Origin: Saprospiraceae bacterium UBA3362
GTDB taxonomy: Bacteria; Bacteroidota; Bacteroidia; Chitinophagales; Saprospiraceae
NCBI GenBank assembly: GCA_002360455.1
Contig: DEQQ01000063.1
Coordinates: 1-35,607, forward strand
Direction of reading: 5' to 3'
DNA: 35,607 nt
The position numbers and the translations under genes were made by a program. This document shows positions 1-8,800 of the stretch, piece after piece. Positions within the stretch are counted from its first letter, which is position 1; every line of letters starts with the position of its first letter. A model generated the notes under the pieces. That model was not told where the DNA came from, searched no databases, and was given only the letters and a program-made list of their open reading frames with translations.

Positions 1-642
1 CTGTTCTTTATTTTGATTTTTGCCGGCTGCTATACAGCAATGAGTCTATTATTTACTCAGACCAATTTACCCAAAGCAATAAACCCAGTCTTGAAAAACA
101 GTATTCATAAACTTGACCAATTACTATTTTCTAAAGCAGATATCAGCGTTCAAGATTTTATAAATGATAAGGGAAAAAAAGACATCGACAAAATGTACTT
201 GGTTTTTGGAAACCCCAAAACCATAAAAGCTGAAATGGAAGAAGCAAGAAGACTGAGATTGTCTGAAGTAAAAATCTCCACTTTTTCTACACAGTTTTTT
301 TTCTTTGTGATGTTTTATGTTCCTATTATATTTTTGATTTCAATTTTCATTGCCTCGCCAATGAGCTTCAAGGATAAATTGAAAGGATTGGGAATTTCAT
401 TACTATTTCTGTCTTTTCTTTTAATTGTAAAAATAGGGCTGTATACTTGGTTCTCTATTGCCAATGAAAGAATCGGTATATATGAGCTTTCAGAATCCGG
501 ATTGTCCGTTTTGAGTTTCATCGTTTCCTCTCTGAGTATAGGATTAGTTATTATTTTTTGCCTTTGTCTTTGGTTGTATTTTGGTTTTAGGAAAAGTGCA
601 TTTTTGGCAGGCTTTACGTCATTATTCTCAACTTCTAATTAA
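1..642 (+). CDS. Hypothetical multi-pass membrane protein, 5'-truncated by window edge
   Basis: The frame is open from base 1, so the real start lies outside the window; the first internal start-like codon is a TTG at 13 and the visible part is at least 213 residues. I do not recognise a family. Visible organisation: a hydrophobic N-terminal stretch, a soluble charged region of about 70 residues (roughly 30-95), then three hydrophobic segments near residues 96-115, 128-150 and 170-195, and a short tail. The soluble part is rich in Lys/Glu and has no catalytic motif I can name. The stop lies 6 bases before the next gene on the same strand, so the two are probably co-transcribed, and the subtilase gene follows. 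A role linked to export or anchoring of those products is possible but is only inference from position. Confident as a gene, not as a function. Confidence 0.7.
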   Translation: MFFILIFAGCYTAMSLLFTQTNLPKAINPVLKNSIHKLDQLLFSKADISVQDFINDKGKKDIDKMYLVFGNPKTIKAEMEEARRLRLSEVKISTFSTQFFFFVMFYVPIIFLISIFIASPMSFKDKLKGLGISLLFLSFLLIVKIGLYTWFSIANERIGIYELSESGLSVLSFIVSSLSIGLVIIFCLCLWLYFGFRKSAFLAGFTSLFSTSN

Positions 643-648
643 GTTCTA

Positions 649-1227
649 ATGTCTAAGTTTTATTTTGGTTCTTATATTTTTGTTTTGATTTGCTGCATAT
701 CTTGTTCTAAAAAACTTGACCTCAGCAGTCTTGATTCTAATGTTTGCGAAAATTTTACTTTTGGAAGAATTGAGCTGAAACGCAATATATCTGATGTCGA
801 GAAGTCAAAATTGGCAAATGAAGGAGTCATTATACAGGAATACATTTTTGACCAAGTTTATCTTGGAGTTTGGTCAAAAAAATGGAATTCAAAGAAATTG
901 GAGAAAACTGCAATTAAAACACTCAAGCCGGCCAAAGCAGAAGATAAACTAGCCTCAGGCATGACATTAAATGAAATAGAGGCTATGAGCAAAGAAAATA
1001 CAAGATCTACGGTCCTTTTACAGACCATTGGCAAGATGAAGCCCAATGTATTTACTGAAATTGGAACAGTTCTGATGAATAAAGATTTCTTTTATAGATT
1101 GGATGTCCACAACAGTCATTTAATGGATTTATTGGATAACCCCTGCATCAAACTCATTACGATTTTAAAAGAACCAGCTGTACCGGATCACACACCGGTT
1201 GAGACTCCGGAAAAAAAGATTCGCTAA
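649..1227 (+). CDS. Small lipoprotein resembling the propeptide of the downstream subtilase
   Basis: 192 residues. The N-terminus is a short hydrophobic signal ending in a Cys-rich lipobox-like stretch (ICCISC); Cys19 (preceded by Ser) or Cys16 would be the lipidated residue. The residues after Cys19 are Ser-Lys-Lys, without the acidic residues of the known Bacteroidota surface-export signal, so a periplasm-facing anchor is likelier (inference). The mature part has no enzyme motif. Its first half (RIELKRNISDVEKSKLANEG, then VIIQEYIFDQVYLGVW) aligns by eye with the propeptide of the next gene (HILSRDEQVQLSELG, then VYTIEYLFGNSYACRI). Its second half (FFYRLDVHNSHLMDLLDNPC, then IKLI) aligns with HIVYLNLDPSALLKIAKLQC, then VKFI. 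It is therefore probably a stand-alone propeptide-like domain and possibly an inhibitor. It sits 6 bases after the upstream membrane gene and 148 bases before the protease. Homology is fairly clear; the inhibitor role is inference. Confidence 0.75.
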   Translation: MSKFYFGSYIFVLICCISCSKKLDLSSLDSNVCENFTFGRIELKRNISDVEKSKLANEGVIIQEYIFDQVYLGVWSKKWNSKKLEKTAIKTLKPAKAEDKLASGMTLNEIEAMSKENTRSTVLLQTIGKMKPNVFTEIGTVLMNKDFFYRLDVHNSHLMDLLDNPCIKLITILKEPAVPDHTPVETPEKKIR

Positions 1228-1263
1228 TTACATTAATTTAATCAAATTCACTATTTTTATACT

Positions 1264-1299
1264 TTCAATCTATGGAGGTTCAAATAGCCATAGCTTGAA
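1264..1299 (+). promoter_or_regulatory. Imperfect hairpin between lipoprotein and subtilase genes
   Basis: Arms TTCAA-T-CTATGG (1264-1275) and CCATAG-C-TTGAA (1288-1299) pair at 11 of 12 positions around a 12-base loop. It starts 36 bases after the lipoprotein stop and ends about 76 bases before the protease start. No T-run follows, so it is not a classical intrinsic terminator. It could attenuate read-through or stabilise the upstream message. Confidence 0.35.
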
Positions 1300-1375
1300 T
1301 TATATTGGAATGTGGTCTTGTAATAGGCCATTTCCGAAATTTTAATGAATAATTTTTATTCTAAATCTACAGTAA

Positions 1376-4300
1376 ATGAAGTTGATCTTTGATTTTGGTA
1401 ATGTTCACCGCATAATTCTTTTACTCGCCATTGTTTTTGTTTCAGAACAGTCCGTTTTTTTGCAGTCTAATCTTAATGGTTCTTTATGGCATCTTGCAGC
1501 GTCAAGCCCAAAGTTAAGTGAAGTCTCCAATATCTTCAATGCAAAAGAAATTTTAGTTAAAGCCCAACAAGAGTATGCTGTTTTAGATTTTAACCATATC
1601 TTATCAAGGGATGAGCAAGTTCAACTATCAGAATTGGGGGTTTACACAATTGAATATTTATTTGGAAATAGTTATGCTTGTAGAATAGATCCACAAAATA
1701 ATAATTTATTGCCCGTTCAATTTCAAGTAAAGTATGCCGAACTTTCTGCTAAGTCCAAACTGTCTGAGTCTTTGTATTACGGTGATTTTTGCCATGAGCA
1801 AAATTCTAAGTATGGTGAGTATATGATTGAGTGGTGGCAGGATCGCAAATGGGAAGAAATCCAAAATGAGTTTAACCTAGCTTCTGTAAATATCAACGAG
1901 ATTCACAGAGATCAACACATTGTTTATCTCAATTTAGATCCATCCGCTCTTTTGAAAATTGCCAAATTACAGTGTGTAAAATTTATTCAATGCCGTCAAC
2001 AAAACGGAGAACCTGAGGATAGAGAGGGAAGAGCTCTTCATAGTGTCAATCAAATAAGCTTAAATTATAATGAGAATTTATTTTTTGATGGATCAGGAGT
2101 AAACGTATGTATAAGAGATGACGGTCATGTAGGACCTCATGTTGATTTTCAGGGAAGAAAAAAAGATGGAACATTTGCGAACGGATCTATACAACACGGT
2201 GATATGACCAGTGGAATATGTGTAGGGGCCGGCAATATAGATCCTACCATTGTGGGTATGGCTCCCGGTGCGTTTTTATATACTTTGGATTACCAACAAG
2301 ATTTTTTAGACAGAACTTTGAGTCTGCATCAAAAGTATGATGTTATGATTACGAATTCATCATACAGTGATGGTTGCAACACTGGATATACATTGGTTAC
2401 TCAAATTGTAGATCAACAATTGTGGGAGAACCCAAATTTGATGCATGTTTTCTCTGCCGGTAATGCAAATAACTCAGACTGTGGATATGGAGCCGGCAAC
2501 CAATGGGGAAATGTAACGGGTGGTCATAAAATCGCAAAGAACGCTACAACTGTTGCCAATATTCGCATAACAGGTGACGTTGATCCCAGCTCAAGCCGTG
2601 GTCCAACAAAAGATGGAAGAATGAAACCCGAACTTTCTGCAAGAGGTACAGATCAGCTTTCTACCAATCAAAATAATACCTATCAGGTTGGTGGAGGAAC
2701 TTCTGCAGCAGCACCATCGGTAGCCGGAACGATGGCTTTATTGTATCAAGCTTATAAAAAACTTTATGGAATTGTTCCTGAAGGAGCCCTTATTAAAGCC
2801 AGTTTGATGAATACGGCAAAAGACCTCGGTACTGCAGGGCCTGATTATATCCATGGATATGGAATCATTGATGCTTATCGTGCTTATAAACTATTGGAGG
2901 AAAAACGTTTTTCTGAACATAATGCTGAGCATGGAAAAAGCAAATCCATTTCTTATATATTGGATAAAAAATTGGAGCAACTTAAAATTATGATTTATTG
3001 GAGAGAAAGCCCATCAAGTCCTCTTTCTTCAAGAGCATTGATAAACAATATTGACCTTGAAGTAATATCGCCGGACGGAACCACGGTATTGCCATTGGTC
3101 TTAGATCATAAGCCTACAATTGCAACATTAGCTGCGGGAGCAAAACCGGGTGTAGACAGTATGAATAATTTTGAACAGGTGGTAATAAACAATCCTCTGC
3201 AAGGAAATTATGTGATTAAAATAAATGGAACCAAATTACCTGACCTTAATGTAAAAACCTATTTGCTCATAGAAACTGTTGAAGAATCTTTGAGCTTAAC
3301 TTATCCAATAGGAAAGGAGCAGTATAATGCACCTGAGATTACCTATATTCAATTTAAATCCACTAAATCGGACAGTGTAATTATCAACTACTCTATAGAT
3401 GGAGGCACAAATTGGAGATTCTTAAAAAAACTAAATGCAAATGCCAAAGTATTGCAATGGAGTATTCCTGCAGGAATAAATTCTGATTCTTGTATAGTTC
3501 AAATTATTCAGGGAACTGAGATCAAGCAGTCTGAAATGTTTACAATAAGTTCTGCAGTAAATGGATTTAAGCTAAAAAGATTCTGTCCAAATGAAATAGA
3601 ATTAAGTTGGGATAGAACTGCAAAAGATAGTTTTATAATCTATGGCTTAGGAGAAAAATATATGGAGCCCATAGCAAAAACGGATCAGACGTCTATCGTT
3701 TTGAATGTCAATGATCCAAGAAAGTTAAAATGGGTTTCTATTGCAGGATATAGAGCCGGAGTTTTAGCTCGTAGAAATAAAGCAATTGGAATTCCGGATT
3801 CTCTTGTAAGTTGCCCGATTTCTGCAGATGCCGGATTAGTATCAAGAGTTAGGAATAATGAAGTAAGTCTGCTCTCTTGTGGAGAAGTCTATTATACACC
3901 GGAAGTAAGGATTTTCAACAGGACAAGAAATTTGATTGATTCTTTTTCGATCTCTTATCCAAGCGGAACCAATATTGTAACTGAAAAATTTGTCAGGCAA
4001 TTAAAATTTAATGATACAGTATCGGTGACACTCAAAGAAAAAGCGCTCATAACTCAATTAGGTCAGACAAAATTTCCGGTTTGGGTAAGTGTTTTCAACG
4101 ATGGAAATCCCTTTAATGATACAACTTTCATTAACCTCAATTTGCTGTCAACACCGGATCCAATAGGTGTTTATCCAATGATAGAGCAATTTGAATCTGC
4201 TGCATTCCCAGTAAATTGGTTGAGCATAGATGCCGTTGATGATAGTCCACTTAGTTATGTCAATGTGGTCAATAAAGATAATTCAAAAAGTACTGCTTTG

Positions 4301-5455
4301 CGAATTTCAAGCAGATCGGACTTTTATATCAATTATGAATATTTGTTATTTTCAAGAACGGTTGATTTGAGTACAGCAAAAGAGCCCTATCTTTATTTTG
4401 ATTATGTTTATCAACAGTTTGCCAATACAGTAAATTTTAGTGATACATTGAGTGTGAATATACTTAGTGTCTGTGGTGGAGTTATCCAAAATAAGTTGAT
4501 CTATAAACAATATGGAAAGCAACTCTCAACTCAAGATACAAGCTTTAATCCTAATTGGCTTCCGGTAAAAGATAGTTCTTGGGCAAGAATGGCATTCGAT
4601 CTATCTGAATTCAAAGGACAAAAAATTGTAGTATTGTTCGATTTAAGCAGAGGTCTCAGACATAATTTATTTTTGGACAATGTTAAAGTTACAGAAAGAG
4701 AGCATGAATTAAAAAGACTGGATATCCAAGTGAATCCAACTGAGGCTTGTACATCAAAAAATGTTTATGTAAAAGACAGTTCTGATCTCACAGCCAAGTC
4801 TTATTCTTGGGATTTTGGTGTAGGTGCATTGCCGAGAACCTCATCAGGGAAAGGTCCATTTAATATCAAATACAGTCAAGCAGGTAAACGAACCATCATT
4901 GTCCAAATTAAAACGACAGACCTGACTTATTTTATTCAAAAAGATATTCAAATATATGGGCAAGCGATTTCTTCTTTCTCTGTAGAATCCATTAAGAATT
5001 TAACAGTCCAGTTTAGAAATTACACCATTAATGGCAAAGATTATCAGTGGGATTTTGGAGATGGCACAACATCCACTGAGCGAGATCCTGTCCATACCTT
5101 TCCCGAAAGTAAACTCTATAAGGTTAAACTAACAGGTTACAACAATTGCAATTCGAGTAATTTTTCTAAAGATGTGGACCTAACATCCGTAGGGAATCAA
5201 GATACAGAGTTAGATCATCAGGTTTCAGTTTATCCAAATCCTTCACTTCATGAATGTACAATCAGCTCAACTGATCAATTGATACAAAGATTGTCTCTTA
5301 TAGATCAAAAAGGATTGAACCTAATGCGGAATGAGAAGGTAAATGCCAAAATATTCAATTTGAATACTTCGGAATTGACAGCCGGTTCATATACTATCGA
5401 ACTGATTTTGGATAATGGACGAAAAGTTATAAAACCTTTATTGGTTATTAAGTAA
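1376..5455 (+). CDS. Secreted S8 (subtilisin-like) serine protease with PKD domains and T9SS type A sorting domain
   Basis: 1359 residues; ATG start followed by a signal peptide (about 1-30). A propeptide-like region spans about 32-215. The catalytic domain (about 225-485) shows the triad Asp248 (RDDG), His274 (HGDMTSG) and Ser443 (GGGTSAAAPSVAG), with the oxyanion-hole Asn363 (SAGNANN). The usual HGTH motif is HGDM here; the first His, the catalytic one, is kept. Downstream come beta-rich domains, a MAM/choice-of-anchor-J-like segment (about 925-1110) and two PKD-like domains (YSWDFG near 1142; YQWDFGDGTT near 1222). The C-terminal ~75 residues, beginning VYPNPS near 1283 and ending in KPLLVIK, form a type A T9SS sorting domain. 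Export is thus expected through Sec and then T9SS to the surface or medium, where it would degrade proteins. It is preceded by a lipoprotein resembling its propeptide. Substrate is unknown. Confidence 0.93.
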   Translation: MKLIFDFGNVHRIILLLAIVFVSEQSVFLQSNLNGSLWHLAASSPKLSEVSNIFNAKEILVKAQQEYAVLDFNHILSRDEQVQLSELGVYTIEYLFGNSYACRIDPQNNNLLPVQFQVKYAELSAKSKLSESLYYGDFCHEQNSKYGEYMIEWWQDRKWEEIQNEFNLASVNINEIHRDQHIVYLNLDPSALLKIAKLQCVKFIQCRQQNGEPEDREGRALHSVNQISLNYNENLFFDGSGVNVCIRDDGHVGPHVDFQGRKKDGTFANGSIQHGDMTSGICVGAGNIDPTIVGMAPGAFLYTLDYQQDFLDRTLSLHQKYDVMITNSSYSDGCNTGYTLVTQIVDQQLWENPNLMHVFSAGNANNSDCGYGAGNQWGNVTGGHKIAKNATTVANIRITGDVDPSSSRGPTKDGRMKPELSARGTDQLSTNQNNTYQVGGGTSAAAPSVAGTMALLYQAYKKLYGIVPEGALIKASLMNTAKDLGTAGPDYIHGYGIIDAYRAYKLLEEKRFSEHNAEHGKSKSISYILDKKLEQLKIMIYWRESPSSPLSSRALINNIDLEVISPDGTTVLPLVLDHKPTIATLAAGAKPGVDSMNNFEQVVINNPLQGNYVIKINGTKLPDLNVKTYLLIETVEESLSLTYPIGKEQYNAPEITYIQFKSTKSDSVIINYSIDGGTNWRFLKKLNANAKVLQWSIPAGINSDSCIVQIIQGTEIKQSEMFTISSAVNGFKLKRFCPNEIELSWDRTAKDSFIIYGLGEKYMEPIAKTDQTSIVLNVNDPRKLKWVSIAGYRAGVLARRNKAIGIPDSLVSCPISADAGLVSRVRNNEVSLLSCGEVYYTPEVRIFNRTRNLIDSFSISYPSGTNIVTEKFVRQLKFNDTVSVTLKEKALITQLGQTKFPVWVSVFNDGNPFNDTTFINLNLLSTPDPIGVYPMIEQFESAAFPVNWLSIDAVDDSPLSYVNVVNKDNSKSTALRISSRSDFYINYEYLLFSRTVDLSTAKEPYLYFDYVYQQFANTVNFSDTLSVNILSVCGGVIQNKLIYKQYGKQLSTQDTSFNPNWLPVKDSSWARMAFDLSEFKGQKIVVLFDLSRGLRHNLFLDNVKVTEREHELKRLDIQVNPTEACTSKNVYVKDSSDLTAKSYSWDFGVGALPRTSSGKGPFNIKYSQAGKRTIIVQIKTTDLTYFIQKDIQIYGQAISSFSVESIKNLTVQFRNYTINGKDYQWDFGDGTTSTERDPVHTFPESKLYKVKLTGYNNCNSSNFSKDVDLTSVGNQDTELDHQVSVYPNPSLHECTISSTDQLIQRLSLIDQKGLNLMRNEKVNAKIFNLNTSELTAGSYTIELILDNGRKVIKPLLVIK

Positions 5456-5839
5456 GCAGGTCGTAGATTATTTTCATTCTGTCTGAAGACAATTGAAAGA
5501 GCAGTTTATTTTTTCTTTGCAAAAATGAATTTGTTGTACTGCAATAAATTGATTGAATTTGATTTTAATTTGTAGCCTGTCCTCATCTTGAAATTGGACC
5601 AGCCAATATCATAGTTTTGAAAATTAAAATATGCTAGGGTATACATTTGGATTTATAATGACAATTGCAGGTTAGATCAATAATTTTAACTCAACTCTTG
5701 ATTCAAAAAAGAATGATATTCTTCCCTTTTGAAATGACATGATTAATTTAATACCTGCAATTTATTATTCAGTTATATACAAGTCAACAGAAATGGCTTA
5801 GTTTATTCGATTAAAAACCGAATATTTGAAATTCTTGAT
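5456..5839. other. Convergent 384-bp intergenic region with a 10-bp inverted repeat
   Basis: It lies between the 3' ends of the subtilase (+) and the CHU_C surface protein (-). I see no ORF or RNA gene. It holds a perfect 10-base inverted repeat (AATTGCAGGT at 5663-5672, ACCTGCAATT at 5753-5762) enclosing a small hairpin (AAGAAT-GAT-ATTCTT, 5709-5723). No strong GC stem with a T-run is present for either gene, so terminators are not obvious. Confidence 0.5.
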
Positions 5840-8800
5840 TTATTTAAGCAGAGTAATATCTCCTTGAAGTATCTTGTCCGCTCTGCCCGGAATCTCAACA
5901 GACAGATAGTAAACATACACTCCGGGATTTACTCGCGAATTATTGAAAGTACCATCCCATCCGATCCCTGAGGAGATCAGATGATTTTTAGATTCATACA
6001 GTAATTCTCCCCATCGATCATAAACTCTGAAAAGTTTTATTTTGAGATTTGCATCTCCACCGGGTTGGAAAATATCATTAATGCCATCTCCATTAGGAGA
6101 AAATGCTGTCGGGATAAAAACATCATCCTGAACTTCTACTATAATATTGATAGTAGCAGTAAGAGTACAGCCATTGTCATCTGTAATGGTTACAGTATAA
6201 CTTGTAGTTTCTGTAACTGTTATTTCAGGCTCTAAACAGTCTGTGCAACTTAATCCTGTGTTTGGCGTCCAGACAATTGAGTTAGGAATCATGTCTGTAC
6301 TTAAAATAACTTTGATAGGGGATCCCGGTGCTGTTGAATAATTTTTAGTTACCGTTAAGTCGTAATTTTTAAAATTGAGATCTACAGTAACGATGCTATC
6401 ACATCCATTGCTTGCCCCTGATTTTATTGTGACAACACCCATAGGATTGGATTTGTTAAACTCTATGCCATTTACAATCAACGCATCATCGTCACAGGCA
6501 TCAGCTTTAATAATCCAAGTTTGGGGTTCTTTGATTTTTACATTGATATTGACAATACTATCGCAACCACCGGAAGAAGCTCCGGCTAAAGTATCATATC
6601 CAATCAATTTATATTGATTGTACCATTGCTTATTAATCAAAATACTATCTCCTCGACAAATTGAATTTTGATAATTTGAACTAACAGAGGATTGGAATTT
6701 CAAATTAACTTGAATTATACTATCGCAACCATTGAATGATTGATTATTTAATATTACAGTTCCACTTGGCTTAGATTTATTAAATACCTCATTTTTTATG
6801 GTCAGGGATTGATTGTCGCACAAGGTTGAGTTAATAGTATGTATTGCTTCGGGTTTAATATCCACCCGTATATCTACAATACTGTCACAGCCGGATATGC
6901 TGGCACTGCGCAAAGTGTCAAGATAGCTTAGATTCGTTTTTGAAATAATAATATTTCCAAACTGAAGGCTGTCACTCTCACAAATAGAACCTAAATAAGC
7001 AAATCTCTTTTCCGGTGTAAGGCTTAAGGAAATTGTAACAATGCTATCACAGCCACTTGCATTTTTTAATGTGTCTATTCCGTTAAGTTTATTTTGATCG
7101 TAGTTTTTATTATTGATTGTAATTTTTTCTCCTTTGCATATTTCTCCAATATAAGAGAATCTCGATGTGGCTTTGAAGCTTAAGTCAATGCTCACTGTTG
7201 AGTCACAACCTTGATAATTTTTTAGGATTTCAATTCCTTTTGATTTTGTTTCATCATATCGATTTCCGTTTACAGTAATGAATGAACCTGCGCACAGTTC
7301 TTGTTTAAAACTGCTGAGAATTTCCGGAATGTAATTGAGATCAACAGTAATAACAGAGTCACAACCAAGATGATTTTTTAAAACTTCAATTCCTGTTGGT
7401 TTTGTAACGGAGTAGGTCGTTTGTCCTATGGTAAATTTTTGATCCGAACAAAGATTTGTTCTTGTAAAATTGGCTTTTGAGCTTGGATTGATTACTACGT
7501 CTATTGTGTCAACATCACTGCATTGTGCTCCGGGATCACTGAAAATAAATAATCGTATTGATTGTTTCATGGTATCTCCGGCTTGGTAGTTTATTCCTGA
7601 TGCATCAGATACTGTATTATAAATAGGCGTCAATAAATTTTTTCCACTCAAAGCAGGCAGTATGGCATAATCACAAGAGTTGATGTCAGAGAGTGCATTT
7701 AATTCTGAAGATGGAAGTACTTTGATGCTCAAAAGAGCGGTGTCTTTGGGGCAAGTTATACTGTCGCCGATTTCATAAATGATATTGTAATTTCCCGGAC
7801 CGGAATTCCACATAGTTCCATTGAGTGTTCCAAAAGTTCCTAAATTAATAAATTGTCCTCCCGCATCTGCATTTCTTAACAATGTTCTTAGATCAAATAA
7901 AGCAGATTCGCATAAATTAATACTTGTATCTTGCCCTGCTTTCACATCTTTAACAACATTGATATCTACAAAAGAAGTATCCGGCGGACAATTGCCATTT
8001 AACGGAATAATATAAGCGATCCTGAATATACCCCCACTTTTTCCTTTTGTATCAAAAAACCGATTGTTTAATGATCCTGAATTGGAGAGGTCTATAAAGT
8101 TTCCTCCCGGATCATGATTTCTCAAAACTGTACTAACATCGAGCACATTACCATCACAAATGGATATAGTTTCATCTGTCCCTGCATTTGGTTTTCGATC
8201 TACGATGATTTGAATAGTCAACTCATCAGAACAATTATTGATTTGATCAAATATATACAAAGTGCTGTTGGCTTTAATTGTATCTCCCGGCTTGTAACTT
8301 TGGCCGTTGCCGTTACTTAAAGTAAAATACGATTGATTACCTGTTAAGTTTTGTCCGGTGATTGGAGGCAAAATAAAAAACTCACAGGCCTGTAAATTGG
8401 AAGGTAAATCTAAATCAGGTTTTGAAAATGTACTAAGTAAAATTTTAACTGCAATGGAATTACAGGCTCCATCCAATGTTGAAGCCCAAAGGGTATCTCT
8501 ATTGGTTCTAATTTTTCTGTTTCCGATCAGTTGGAGTAAGTTGCTGTCTTTAGCAAAAATGACTTGAAGATTAGAATTTCCACCATTGATTTGATCGATT
8601 ATAGTATTGAGGTCGAAAGTTGCAAAATCCAAGCTGTCAGCGCAAAGGTTTATATTAGTTGGAAAAGCCTTAGGCCTTTGAACAGGCTCTAAAAGTACGG
8701 GAATCAAATTGGATTTACAGGAATCCTTTTGTAAAATCAAATAAACAGTATCTGTAACTGAAACTGTAATCGGTGGAGTAAAAGACTGAGTTTTTAGGCT

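Noticed and set aside
1271..1282. GGAGG-like sequence as a ribosome-binding site for an extra small gene after the lipoprotein
   Set aside because: No ATG follows at a suitable distance; the sequence is the arm and loop of the hairpin at 1264-1299.
6375..7440. Regularly spaced (~160 bp) similar DNA motifs, at first glance CRISPR-like or tandem DNA repeats
   Set aside because: They lie in frame inside one long coding sequence, the spacing is a 53-residue protein unit, and the repeats are diverged at the DNA level; no cas genes are present.
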